NCBI GenBank assembly: GCA_011316305.1
Contig: SAUG01000128.1
Coordinates: 1 to 64,000 of the forward strand
DNA: 64,000 nt
Origin: Rusavskia elegans
Lineage: Eukaryota > Ascomycota > Lecanoromycetes > Teloschistales > Teloschistaceae
Direction: 5' to 3'
The notes under the pieces are model-generated. The model did no database searches. It saw only the letters and a list, made by a program, of their open reading frames with translations, and was not told the origin of the DNA. Shown piece by piece: positions 48,870 to 59,724 of this stretch (positions are counted from its first letter, which is position 1; each line of letters starts with the position of its first letter). Position numbers and translations under genes: made by a program.

Positions 48870-49205
48870 ATGATCATCCCCGTACGCTGCTTTTCCTGCG
48901 GCAAGGTTCGTCCTAATCCATCACTCACTGTTCCATCGGCTGATCCCCCAGTAGGTCATCGGCGATCTGTGGGAAAGCTACCTCAAACTCCTCGATGACG
49001 GCGTACCTGATGGGTAACTTCCTCCTTCCCTCACCTATCCCCCATTGCTGTGGAAAAAGCCTCGACTCGGACATGACGCTGATCCAAGCTCAGCGATGCA
49101 ATGGACAAGCTTGGATGCCGTCGATACTGCTGCCGGCGCATGCTCATGACACATGTCGATTTGATCGAGAAGCTTCTGAAGTACGCCAATTATATGGAGG
49201 GATAG
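48870..49205 (+). CDS. RPB10: RNA polymerase I/II/III subunit RPB10 (ABC10-beta), 68 aa
   Basis: Small zinc-binding subunit shared by the three nuclear RNA polymerases. Exons 48870-48905, 48955-49013 and 49094-49205 (207 nt, closes in frame), too short and too split to appear as one open frame. The joined protein starts [20 protein letters not shown], then [28 protein letters not shown] and [15 protein letters not shown]. The Zn site CxxC (CFSC) and the late CC pair are intact. Length matches the family (about 70 aa). Confidence 0.95.
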
Positions 49206-49663
49206 GTGCAGGGGCTGACGGTTGCTAGATATAATCCGGCGGAGCGGGAGAGGGACCGGAGAGGGATGACACAAATGTAGACATGGATGGAGGTGCTGTC
49301 TGGAAAAGCATGGCTATGGCGTTCAAGGGCAGATGATGGCAAGAGGACGGATTATTGGCATGGTGATTGGAGCAACGAAGTTGGCCCGTTGGGGACCTGA
49401 TCACAAAACCCTCGAGGGAAGGGTGTGGTTGCATCGATGTGTCGACTGGCAAGTTGTGCTAAGTCTTTGACATACTCACGACACGTTCTTTCAAGGTCCT
49501 AAGTCTACGGTTGGGCTGATATTGGAAATGCTGTGACTGAGTGTTCAACATTACAAGAATACAACATGACCGTCAGCTAAGCTAAGAGTCGTACCGCTCG
49601 AACAATACGCTCATTGGGGAAATCACCTACCCCCAAGAGTAGGATCTTTGCTGCCACCAATAC
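49206..49663. other. Convergent spacer
   Basis: No gene recognised between RPB10 and the acyltransferase 3' ends. Confidence 0.4.
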
Positions 49664-51019
49664 CTAGCCAATGTACGTGGCCACGGCCGTAACCTGCTCA
49701 TCACTCTTCAACCGGAGCATGTCATCCTCCGACAGAGCCACCGCTATATCAAGGCTTCCGTCAGGCCGTTTAGGCATGATGTAAATTATGCTTGACCAGG
49801 GAACGGTCGGCCGACGAACGAAATCCGCTCTGCCAAGAATATTGCCAAAGTCCTCATAGGCTGGGACTGCTGCCCATGACGAGACCATAAGATCTCGGTC
49901 CGGAGCCTCGAAACCGAAGGTAAGCTTGTTCTTGTCCGGCTCGGAAGCTATCAAAGTGGCCATGCTTCGAACATAATGGTCGTTGATCAAGTTCGTCGTT
50001 TCTCGGACGGACTGAGTGACCTTCGATAATGAATCCTCAGTTAGATTTTTGATTGCAAGCCTGTGTTTTGGGCATGTGACAATGTTCCCGAGATAATTGG
50101 GCATTGGGGGTTCCAGCCGCCGGCGACCACTGATAGCCCTAAGTAAGACCGAGTCTTTGCTCATATCTATGTTCACGGACCGTGCTCTTGTGACAGCTCT
50201 CCAAAGCCAAGTTGTAACGACGTCGTTAGTGGAGACCCACGAGGGTTTCGAGGTCAAATCCCTTGATCCTTCATGTTTGAGCTCAATCAGTCTGGAAGCA
50301 GGAATATGCAAGTATGACCAGACGGATGCTGGCGCTTTCATCGCATCATCTTTCTGTGCTTCATCCGGTTTCTGTGCCTCATCCGGTTTCTGTGCCAACT
50401 CCGGATGCTTCATCGGCGTTTGGCCAGGTTTCAAGGCAAAATCGAGCTTGGCCCGATCCAAATTCGCGACAGCAAGATCTGAAGCCAACAACTCCTCACC
50501 GCGACACAGTGTAGCAAAGAGCTTGAGGAGTTGTCCAAGCCCGGTGGCATCCATGGCACTGTGCATACCAGCGAAGCACAGAATGAGTCCTCCGGGGATG
50601 AAGTTGGCCTGTATTATGAATACTGGAGCCACGTCGGAGTCTCCATAGCGGTTCGGAAGGCCTTTCATAGGTGCGAGTTTTGCTTGGTCCAGCATGGTTG
50701 CCGGTGCTTGTGCCTCGCGCAACTGATCATAAGGAACGAAATCGTCCAGGATTTTCACTCTCACGTTGGAGCTTTCGGGATGATGGTACGGCACCACTCG
50801 GAGAGTGCCCGACGTTGGCACATTTGGATCCTTGTGGTTTTCCACCTGTCCAGCTAAGATTGGGATAGCTTCTACCAATTCCGTCGATGCTTGATGTAAC
50901 AGTTGGATCACTTTGGAACGATGGGATTCCTGCTCGATAGGAAAACACAGCAACATTTGGGTGTAGGTTCTCATAAAGGGCAACTGATCAAGGACGCTGA
51001 GGGCACTGATTTGCGCCAT
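49664..51019 (-). CDS. BAHD-type acyltransferase (trichothecene 3-O-acetyltransferase-like), 451 aa
   Basis: Transferase-family enzyme that moves an acyl group from acyl-CoA to a hydroxyl; substrate unknown. Single exon. The frame runs upstream without another ATG, so ATG 51019 (MAQISALSVLDQLPF) is the start. The catalytic motif HSAMD (HxxxD) is at about residue 157 within CFAGMHSAMDATGLGQ. The second family motif near the C-terminus is a weak DFG form (YEDFGNILGR). An acidic insertion with a tandem QKPDEA unit sits before the second domain. Similarity is to the family as a whole, so a trichothecene link should not be assumed. No other secondary-metabolism gene lies beside it. Confidence 0.85.
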   Translation of the reverse strand: MAQISALSVLDQLPFMRTYTQMLLCFPIEQESHRSKVIQLLHQASTELVEAIPILAGQVENHKDPNVPTSGTLRVVPYHHPESSNVRVKILDDFVPYDQLREAQAPATMLDQAKLAPMKGLPNRYGDSDVAPVFIIQANFIPGGLILCFAGMHSAMDATGLGQLLKLFATLCRGEELLASDLAVANLDRAKLDFALKPGQTPMKHPELAQKPDEAQKPDEAQKDDAMKAPASVWSYLHIPASRLIELKHEGSRDLTSKPSWVSTNDVVTTWLWRAVTRARSVNIDMSKDSVLLRAISGRRRLEPPMPNYLGNIVTCPKHRLAIKNLTEDSLSKVTQSVRETTNLINDHYVRSMATLIASEPDKNKLTFGFEAPDRDLMVSSWAAVPAYEDFGNILGRADFVRRPTVPWSSIIYIMPKRPDGSLDIAVALSEDDMLRLKSDEQVTAVATYIG

Positions 51020-53113
51020 GGTTCCTGAGACGAAATGTATAGTTTGCTTGTTCCGAACTTTGATAGATGGATGTAGAGATCCGGAAAGGCGCGGTAAAGG
51101 GAAGACCGGAGGGACAAGGCCTGACAGAAGCAAAATTGATGGCGCTTTCCTGTAATCTACGGATGGAGAGAAGAAAGAAACACAACGGGGCCTCGAGATG
51201 ATTGACCCTGCTCACAGGTTTGTCATGATAGAGTGAATGATATGCATGACTGGCGTGGGGCAAAATCACGGCTGGATACTTCAACCCTGTCAGCATGTAG
51301 AGTAAGCACTGCTGTGCACCAGAAGGAAGCGGATCGTGAATCCTTTGACTTGTTTCCTACTGTCAGTTACTTCTAGGAAGGGTCCCTATCAAAGCATACG
51401 GGCTCGCGATGGGTCCATCTATCCGTGCCGCCATAAGAGTTAAAAGAGCCAATCATTAGACAGCTTGCTGTCTTTCTACCGTCGATTTTTGGCATTTCCT
51501 TACCCCTATTATGGCACGCTAAGATATCTACCCGCTGAACCATTGGCTGTGAAGTCACGTCGTATATGTCCGATAAATCCGGCGGACCATCGAAACTCGA
51601 TTCTTTGGCGCTGCTAGGTGTCCACAATCCTGGCCAGGGCAAGGATCCCTGAGTATAGCCTATACCTTCGGCGAAATAGATTCTGGGGGTCAGCCTTGGC
51701 GTTCCCTATCAAAATCTAAGATCTTGTAGCCAAAACTTCGAGATTACCAAGGATAAAGGGCTCTGTTCTAGCTTGAAATCTTAGTACTAATAGAGATACG
51801 CTTTACGAGTAAGACAAGCGAAACTTAGCGAGTAAAAAGTATTAAGAATACGTCGGTTTAGGCTGTTGAACACGCCGTATATACAACTTCAGGATGGGGG
51901 CACGCGTAGACAAGTATGGGGGCACGGATAGCAGGACCCCTCACGATGACTTTCAGCGGCTACTTATCCATTCGACTTGGCGGAGTCGGTATCCGATAAA
52001 GGACCCAACTCTGGACTAACATGATTGCACCACGTACATTTAACGGAGTAATCGTACGGAGGTACATAATCCAGGCTGCAACCGGAGCGGGGTCACCAGA
52101 CTTTATACTCGAGTCATCATCCTGTCCGGTGTTGGCCTTACTGACCATGAAAAAGTGCATGTTGAATGCCTACGTCTCTTACGAAACACTTTACAACTCC
52201 TATCCTACCTGACGCTGCAACGTGAGATTATCTCTCACAGATCGGCGAGAGACGGGTCCCATGGTGCAAGATACTTGCGAGGCAACGGTAACACAGACTA
52301 TACTAACCCACGGAACGACTATAGGGCGATGATATCTCGAAAGGCAACCGATCAATACCTTACTTTTGTGCTCGTTTAATTTGGTCACGTCAGGCGAAAC
52401 CTGTTTCGAAACTCGGGCCAATACTTACTTATCTTTTGGGATGCCTGATCACAACAAGTGAACCGGCTGGGGTAAGAAGATCTAAGAATGGTGTCACGTC
52501 CAAGGTGCGCCGGTAAATGGCCCGTTCATTCAACCGCGACTTACTGCATCCGCTGATCGCAGTTCACGCTTTGCTGGTTTCGATATGGGTATGTACCTGC
52601 TCTGTTTCGATCTGCTTTTGGTGATGATGATATAGCATCGCTACAGGTAGTAGGATGCTCCCAAGCCAGTATTCCGCAGCCCTCAAAGACGGGTTCCATC
52701 TAAGAATATGGTGGTCTTTCTTCATTGCATAATATGCCCTCTCTGTGACGGTGAAGAGTCCTGAGCTAGTTAGCCACTTTTGCGGAGAACAACAGTCCCA
52801 AAGAGGTTGTAGCCTATGGCTCCCTGATCTGGCCAGCCGAACATCTCCTTCGCTTGCGGCGCATCACCAGATGCTAAGTGTACTTCAAGCCATGCAGCGC
52901 TACGTCCTAATGACCAAAAGATTTGACTCCAGCCGAATCTTGACGGCCAACGCAGACCCTAGCTCCATACGCCTCTCTGATCTTGGGAAAGATGGTGCAA
53001 TGCACAACTGCGTCATAGAAATGACCGGCAGTACTTAACCCCCCAACGTCCTTTCCAAAGGACGAGGAATCGACGGCAGCACGCATCATCAGGCAGTGGA
53101 TGCTTTGAAGAAT
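51020..53113. other. Long intergenic spacer
   Basis: About 2.1 kb with no convincing gene on either strand. 51640-51860 is more AT-rich and may be an old repeat fragment. It also contains the promoter of the transporter starting at 53114. Confidence 0.5.
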
Positions 53114-54839
53114 ATGGTGAATTCATCCACTGCGAAGACTGGTACTCCGGAGTTGCCACAAGGGCCATGGGATATCGAGGCTGAGGGACGAGTGCTCCGG
53201 AAGTGCGACTTCAATGTTCTTCCAATACTTTACACGCTGTACATGCTCTCCTACCTTGACAGGATCAACATTGGGAATGCTCGAATCGAAGGTCTTGAAA
53301 GGGACTTAGGGATGAGCGGAAATGACTACAACATTGCCGTTCAAGTGTTCTTTATACCCTACATACTCCTAGAAGTCCCCAGCAACATCGCGTTGAGACT
53401 TGTGGCGCCTTCAACGTGGTTGAGTCTGATCATGTTCTTCTGGGGTAAGGACCACCGGGGGTTCGCTGCCTCGTAACGCCAAATACATTCTGGATAGGCT
53501 GATGATATAGGTATCACCACCATGTGCCAGGGTCTAGTATCGTCCTTCGGTGGTCTTGTGGCGTGCCGATTTCTCCTCGGGGTTTTCGAGGCGGGATTAG
53601 CACCTGGTATGCCCCCGGCGAGCCTCTATCGTTCACTTCCTAGTGGTTGACTTCCTCAAGGAGCCCTGTATATGATCACAATGTACTACAAGCGCTACGA
53701 GTTGCAAAGACGTTACACTTTCTACAATACCGCCGGTATCATCGCTGGGGCTTTTGGTGGGGTGGGGCGAACTTTCATCTCCATTTTGAGTGTGTGTCTG
53801 ACTGATCGAGTAACAAGTTCCTGGCATTCGCTCTTGCGAAGATGGATGGACTTGGTGGCTACGCAGGTTGGCGATGGTAGTCCCTCAGAACACCCATATT
53901 TCGCCTCTGAAGCTGATCGATTTCGGTTAGGATCTTCATTATCGAAGGGCTTCTGACAGTGGCGGTTGCCATGGTGTCCAAATGGCTTATAGTTGATTGG
54001 CCAGAGAACGCGAAGTTCTTGGATGATGACGAAAGAGCTCTTCTGATGCACCGCCTTGAAGACGATGATGGTTATGCCAAGATGGATCATCTAGACAGGG
54101 AGACCCTAAAACGCATCCTCGGGGATTGGAAACTATGGGTTGGGTGAGCTGACTGAACACATTATCGAACCGGACATTAACACGAATCATTTGCAGTGCA
54201 CTGATGTACCTGGGAACATGCACCTCGAATTACTCGGTAGCTTACTATCTCCCAACGGTTCTCAACGAGTTCGGGTACAAGGCGTCCGATGCGCAAGTGC
54301 AGACCATACCAATCTACGCTGCTGCCATAGTAGCGGCCTTGATCACAGCTTGGGCCAGCGACCGTCTGCGCCACCGCTTCAGCTTCGTGATGCTGGGAGC
54401 TGCAATCAACGTAATCGGCTATGTTGTCCTGCTCGCACAAGCTGGCCTTTCTGTGAAGGTAAAGTACATGTCCTTGTACTTCGTCGTGTGTGGCCTTTGG
54501 ATCGGATCACCTGTCGAGATTGTTTGGATAGCAAGCAGCCTTGGTGGTCACTACAAACGCGCCATCGGCTCAGCAATCCAGGTAGCCTCGGGAAACCTGT
54601 CCGGGTTTATTGCCAGTAATGTCTTCATCACAAAGCAAGCTCCTGGGTATCCTGCTGGTTACGCTGTTGCGTTGGCAATGACTGTTGTCGCCGCTGCGGC
54701 CGCTACGACCCTTTTTGTGGGATACAGGTGGGAGAACAGGCGAAGGTGTCTCGGAGAGCGAGATTACCGCTTGCATGCAGATAGAGAAAGGAAGAACAAT
54801 CTTGGAGATGATCACCCAGGCTTTCGCTATGCACTTTGA
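53114..54839 (+). CDS. MFS anion:cation symporter, allantoate-permease (Dal5)-like, 480 aa
   Basis: Plasma-membrane carrier of the ACS family, whose members move organic anions such as allantoate or vitamin-type acids. Six exons: 53114-53444, 53511-53606, 53661-53761, 53818-53876, 53931-54143 and 54197-54839. The five introns are 47-66 nt and the total of 1443 nt closes in frame. Family signatures: LYMLSYLDRINIGNARIEGL (helix 1), YILLEVPSNIALR, GLVACRFLLGVFEAGLAPG|ALYMITMYYKR, AGWRW|IFIIEGLLTV, DWPE. The second half has helices 7-12. The donor of intron 3 (GTGGGG) is the weakest join. The frame 5' of the start has GTG at 53096 but no ATG. Confidence 0.88.
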
Positions 54840-55252
54840 TTATGTAGCGTGGATAGCAGCCGTGAAACGGAATCAATGGGTATATCCTTACCCATTGGGC
54901 GTATCAGGTTCCTAATACTTGCCTGTAATGAACCTGCTGATGATGTTGTATCCTGAAAGTGTCTAAGAGTCAGTTATCCCTTCGACTGGTGGCCCGGGTC
55001 TCCGATACCTCGACTGCCAGCCAAATCGGAGACCCTACCAGTGTATGAGATAGTCTACTAGCGTTAAGCAGTAAACGTAAAGCCTGAGCGTACCTCTAAA
55101 AGGATGTCCCAGCTGCTCCAGGGGACCCGCTGGCTACATGGTATACCTATCTGCTCCCAGATTATGGTAGACCTACAATTTGCTTCAATTTGCCAATCAA
55201 TCGGTCGACCAACTTCCAAAAGATTTCTGAACTTTTCTCACTGCAGAACCCC
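54840..55252. other. Spacer with small inverted repeat
   Basis: No gene recognised. It holds the hairpin at 54996-55035. Confidence 0.4.
54996..55035. repeat. 11-bp inverted repeat hairpin
   Basis: GGGTCTCCGAT and ATCGGAGACCC, 18 bp apart. The loop contains GATACCTCGACTGCCAGCC, which recurs at 57643-57661 beyond the kinase gene. Confidence 0.7.
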
Positions 55253-57472
55253 ATGACAGCAGCTGAGCCACTCGTTCCCCTTGATATGGGCCCAGACCGT
55301 CTTGGCTTGCACATGGACAGTTTTGTTTGGCATAGGTACGTTACACAGCATATCAAGGTCGATCCGGCTTACTCTTACGACGGTCAACTTGCCCGTCCCG
55401 CCCACGAAAGGAAGAGTGAAATTTTTGCACCTTTTTCAATGTCTAGGTATTCAGGACTTCTCGAACGACATCGACTACAAACAGAATATGTACCATCAGA
55501 CAAGTGGGTACATACCCTGACTAAAGAACATGGCGTCGATGAGCCCACCAGTGGGTGCAGAAAATCACCATCCAAGCTTGGCGGCCCAACGCGGTTAGAT
55601 AGGATGGTGATTTCCTGCACCCACTGGTGAGCCGACCAAAGTACTCTACAAAAGGCAGGGCGGAAGTTCTGGCCAATTGGGCGGCGGAAGTTTCGGCGCC
55701 GTCCATCTTGAGATTCTTGCTTCCGATTGCGAGGCTGCTCCGGATTTGCGGGCAGTAAAGATAATCAGCAAACGGGATGCGGAAGCAAGTAAAATTCACT
55801 GGCAACAAGAGGTAGAGAACTTGATTGTACTGTCACAGGTGAGACTACGGCTGTCATAACTAGTTATTTGCGTCCACGAGCAAATGACCGATGTTTTGTA
55901 GTATCCAGAACTCTTCGTCAATATCTATGGCTGGTGGGAAGATAAGCAGTCCATCTATCTGCCGATGGAGTACTTTCAGGCTTCAGACTTATCTCGTAAC
56001 CAAGATCATATACGACATGAGGACGATATCAAGGCCATAGCACGGCAAATTGCCCTTGGACTTGACCAGATGCACCGCCTAGACATTATCCATCGCGATA
56101 TCAAGCCTCACGTTAGACCTCGACCTTTCGACCGAATCTATTAAGCGCTGACCCACAGTCGCAGAACATCTTTGTTGCCCGCTACAGGCCTGAATGGCAA
56201 GTTAAGATCGGTGATTTCAGCTTCTCTAAGAGGATCAGCGACTCTGTTTCTACCCCTTTCTCTACACGTGGTACAGTCAAATACATGGCCCCGGAGTATC
56301 GAGATCTGTTGAATAACAGTGAAAGCTCCGACTTCACTACAGCCGTCGACATGTGGTCTTTCGGCTGTCTCATCTATGAACTTTTCACGAGAAAGTGCCC
56401 GTTTGATGGGGGTGACGCCCTCATGAGGTATATGCGAAATGGCGCCTTCCCAAGGAGACCGTTGGATGACTGTAACGCAAGTAGCGACAGCATCCAGCTG
56501 ATTCTTATGCTGCTTGACCGGGATCCTTATCGACGGTGGAGTCCGCAAGACGTTCTCCGATCACAGTGGATAAATCCCACAAAGCCACCAGTTGTAGAAG
56601 GACCGGAACATTTACCGATATCTGTGAATAAGATCGACGACCATTTACAGCTCTCGCAGCTACGTGATGTACCTCCAACACTTTACAACTTTCAAAAAAT
56701 CTCAGCCCTTGAAGGACCAACAGATTATATTCGAGGTTTTGAGGAAAATAAGCAGCAATTTACTCAAAGGAACCCATGTCTCGCGCAGAGGCTCTCTGTT
56801 GCAACCTCTTCCCAGGAGCCGTATTATCCGCAGCACCATTCGCATCACCTGGACACAGAAACTCATTCCCATAAAGACGAAGAACTGGATCAAATAGGTG
56901 AAGAGTCTGCCTACGTTACAGTGAATGGTCTTTCCAGAACGACATCGCACCATGATCCACCTGAGGGAGCACCATACAATAATATAGCGTTGCAAGCAGC
57001 AGTATCGACACCAGCTGCGAGGGATGTTAGCGCACTTGAAAACCAAGACAGCAGGAATCAGACGTCGCTCATGGCCAGCCTATCCAAAGCGCAAATGGAG
57101 ATGTACGAAACCGCTCCGCCCGAGATGAAGCCGTTCATGGAGGCACAGATCAGAATGCAGCGCGAAATGGAATTAGCTCAGCTGATGAAACAGCTCGAAC
57201 GCCAAAGAGCAGAGTTAGAAGCAGCGCTCAGGACAGAGTCTTCCAGGCCTGCACAAGAGAAAAAAGCATACAGCTCTTATACGACGCCAACAATTGGCAC
57301 GTGGGCTGCTGACGAAGTCTCGTCTATAAGAAAGACATCTTCTCCGCCTCCCCTTCCTCCTCGGCCCAAGTCAAGTACGACAACAAGGCCAGAAATCGAG
57401 CATGCTACCGAAGGTCTCATTCAAAGGTTACACGAATTGGCAATGTGGCAGATAGAAAGTATAGGAAAGTGA
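55253..57472 (+). CDS. Ser/Thr protein kinase gene, frame broken by hairpin insertion
   Basis: Protein kinase with a long C-terminal tail. N-terminal frame from ATG 55253 to GVDEP (55545); catalytic part resumes at 55630 in another frame. Exons to 55838, then 55902-56111 and 56165-57472. Motifs: Gly loop GGGSFGAV; VAIK-type Lys in RAVKII; HRDIKPH|NIFV; GDFSFSK, so DFG is DFS; MAPEY; DMWSFGCLIYELF. An acceptor 6 nt earlier would add SQ before NIF. The tail has a coiled coil (about MYETAPPEMK onward) and Pro-rich stretches. An 84-bp palindrome plus a 4-bp duplication (88 nt) shifts the frame and brings a stop. Without it the flanks read DEPTKVLYKRQ. Either the gene is dead or the insert is spliced out. 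Confidence 0.78.
55546..55629. mobile_element. 84-bp palindromic mini-element in the kinase gene
   Basis: 28-bp inverted arms starting CACCAGTGGGTGCAG(A/G)AAATC, with one mismatch, around a 28-bp loop. It is flanked by a 4-bp duplication AGCC (55542-55545 and 55630-55633). Removing element plus one duplication copy restores the kinase frame exactly, so this is a recent insertion. It has no coding capacity. Confidence 0.85.
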
Positions 57473-58410
57473 CCGGATCGTTGTAATCTTGGGCAGCTGA
57501 AGGAAACATAGTCTTTCAAGATCGCTAAATTGATAGCAGTCTTTCAAGAATAGGGTGAAGCAAACATTGAACTGCCTGATATCCCCCCTCGCAGTAGCAG
57601 ATCCGTTCAGACACTTTTATCGATCTGACAGAATGGACATCTGATACCTCGACTGCCAGCCCAATCGAATAGCCGACCAACGCAGATGATAATAGGCTCA
57701 GTGCCCGAATGGAATGCGGTGTCGCCTTAGCGATTGGCCTTTGTTTACCAGATATGAAATGGAGATATGAGACCAAAATTAAATTCTGCAGATTTCTCGT
57801 TTCGGCATGTTTGTGTTCATTTCCTTCTTGAGTTATTTGCGAGGGCGTACAACATGATCTATGAAGGAGAAAGCCCCAGCAAGTCGTGAGACAGACAAGA
57901 GACGGACCGGCAAAGACGAGGCACGAGTAGAGAGATTACGAGTACATTCGGCCATCCCTCCGCTTAATGAGATCAATCCGGATTAGCCCCGCCATAAATA
58001 GGAACACCCTGACCCACCTTATGCCGTCCGCCAAGAATCCAGCCAGTCAGCCGGCTGGAAACATGACAGTCTAGCATTTTAGCGGCTGGGCGGGACAGCC
58101 AAGAATCCCCCCCTACCTTCGGTCCTTGGCTGTAGCAACTGACCCGCCACCCAAATAGTAAAGGAGGTTGGTCGACCTTTTACTCCTTCTGGCAGCCCCC
58201 AGTGGAGCCAATCGCTACTACATAATCCATCTTCTCCCCCCTCTTTTTTCTTGTTTTCTTCTCCTTCATTCCAACCATCACCATCTGTCTGCACCTCACT
58301 GTCGCTTCGTGTACATAGAGAGCAATAGTCACTCGCTATCTACTGCTTCCATCTCATCTATAATAATTCTTTAATCTCGTCCCTCACGCGTCCTCCCATC
58401 TCCAATAAAA
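57473..58410. other. Spacer and promoter of the wall protein gene
   Basis: No gene recognised. It contains the second copy of GATACCTCGACTGCCAGCC (57643-57661). A C/T-rich leader with CA-repeats precedes ATG 58411, as in highly expressed fungal genes. Confidence 0.5.
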
Positions 58411-59302
58411 ATGAAGTACATCGTTGCTCTCGCTGCTCTCACTGCAGCCGTCTCGGCACAAAATCCCCCTGGATGCAGAAGCGACTTTGACGGTACCTTC
58501 GTCATCAAGCCTACCCTGATCAATTCCGAAGAAGCTCAGGTTGGAAATGAAGCCAAGATGCTCAAGGTTCGTGCACTTCGGCCCCAAGTACCTTATATCG
58601 CTGACTCCATCACAGAGGCAACAAACCGTCAGGACCATCTGCGGATCAACACCTATCGTCACTCTCCAAGGTGGTATCCTCAAGGATCAGCAAGGACGTA
58701 CCGGCAACATCGTTGCCAACACCCAGTTCCAGTTCGACGAGCCGCTGCAGCAGGATGCTCTTTTCACCAGCGGCTTCTCTGTCTGCCAGAACAACACCCT
58801 CGCATACCCTGGAAGCGCCATCTTCTACCAGTGCTTGAGTGGCAACCCCAACGACCCAGAGGACCGTTCCAAGTTGTTCAACAACCTTTACACACAGCCT
58901 CAAGGCCCAACCTCAGGCGAGGCTGACCAATGTGATCAAATCTACATCGAAGTCATCGGATGCCAACCATCTGCCGAGCAATCCTCCAGCTTCGGTCTCT
59001 CCGCCACCGGAGGTTCCCCCGCTACTAGCGCCTCTGCTCCTCAGACAACCTCTGCTGCCCCAGCTACCTCAACTGAGGAAGCCGAGACGCCCGCTACCAC
59101 CCAGGCACCTGTTGCACCTTACCCAACTGCCAACAACGGCACCGCCCCATCCGCCACGGCTTCAGGCACTGGCAGCCCATCCACTGGAACTGCAACCCCG
59201 GGCCCAGAACCATATGTACCCGGCAGTGGAGCAGCCAGCCTCATCATCGGTGGCAAGCTCGTTGCTTTGGTCGCCGGTATCGGTGCTTTTGCCATGTTCT
59301 AA
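58411..59302 (+). CDS. PIR-like, GPI-type cell-wall mannoprotein, 280 aa
   Basis: Secreted wall protein. Exons 58411-58566 and 58616-59302, with a 49-nt intron (GTTCGT donor, CGCTGAC branch, CACAG acceptor); 843 nt closes in frame. Signal peptide MKYIVALAALTAAVSA. A KR site (MLK|RQQ) spans the join and could be cut by Kex2. Then comes the PIR C-terminal domain: GGILKDQQGRTGNIVANTQF, QFDEPLQ, GFSVCQNNTLAYPGSAIFYQ, CLSGN, ending QCDQIYIEVIGC. A Ser/Thr/Pro/Ala-rich stalk follows, ending in a hydrophobic tail GGKLVALVAGIGAFAMF that looks like a GPI signal. Classic PIR proteins lack a GPI tail and have N-terminal repeats, absent here. Confidence 0.88.
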
Positions 59303-59724
59303 ATCAGTCAATCATCACTGGTTCTCATCTAACGTGCACGAGGCGACAATGGGGTGGCATGATCTCTTTTTCTCATTCATATTTGCATGGACACACCTTG
59401 GAAAGTCGAAAAAAATGCATTGGAAAAATAATAATAATTTGCTGGCAACTAATATCTGATTACGACATCGCATAGCAGAAGCAAGTGTTGTCAGGAGCAT
59501 TCTGGTTTGATGAGCGACATAGCGTTTTTGTATCTAGGAATCATCTAGCAACCCAAAAACACGTCAAACCTCAGAAGAATCTCCAGATCATCTTGGTCAT
59601 GTCAACCTGTAGACTTAGTCGAAGACATGATCTTGCACTTCGCTGACTGTCTTCTGGTGATGCTAGCTTTATTGTGCTTGTACTGCTGTGGAGGTTTTTC
59701 CAATGTCTGTCGGTAAAGCTCGTG
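59303..59724. other. Intergenic spacer
   Basis: No gene recognised; 3' end of the wall protein gene and leader of the next gene. Confidence 0.4.
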
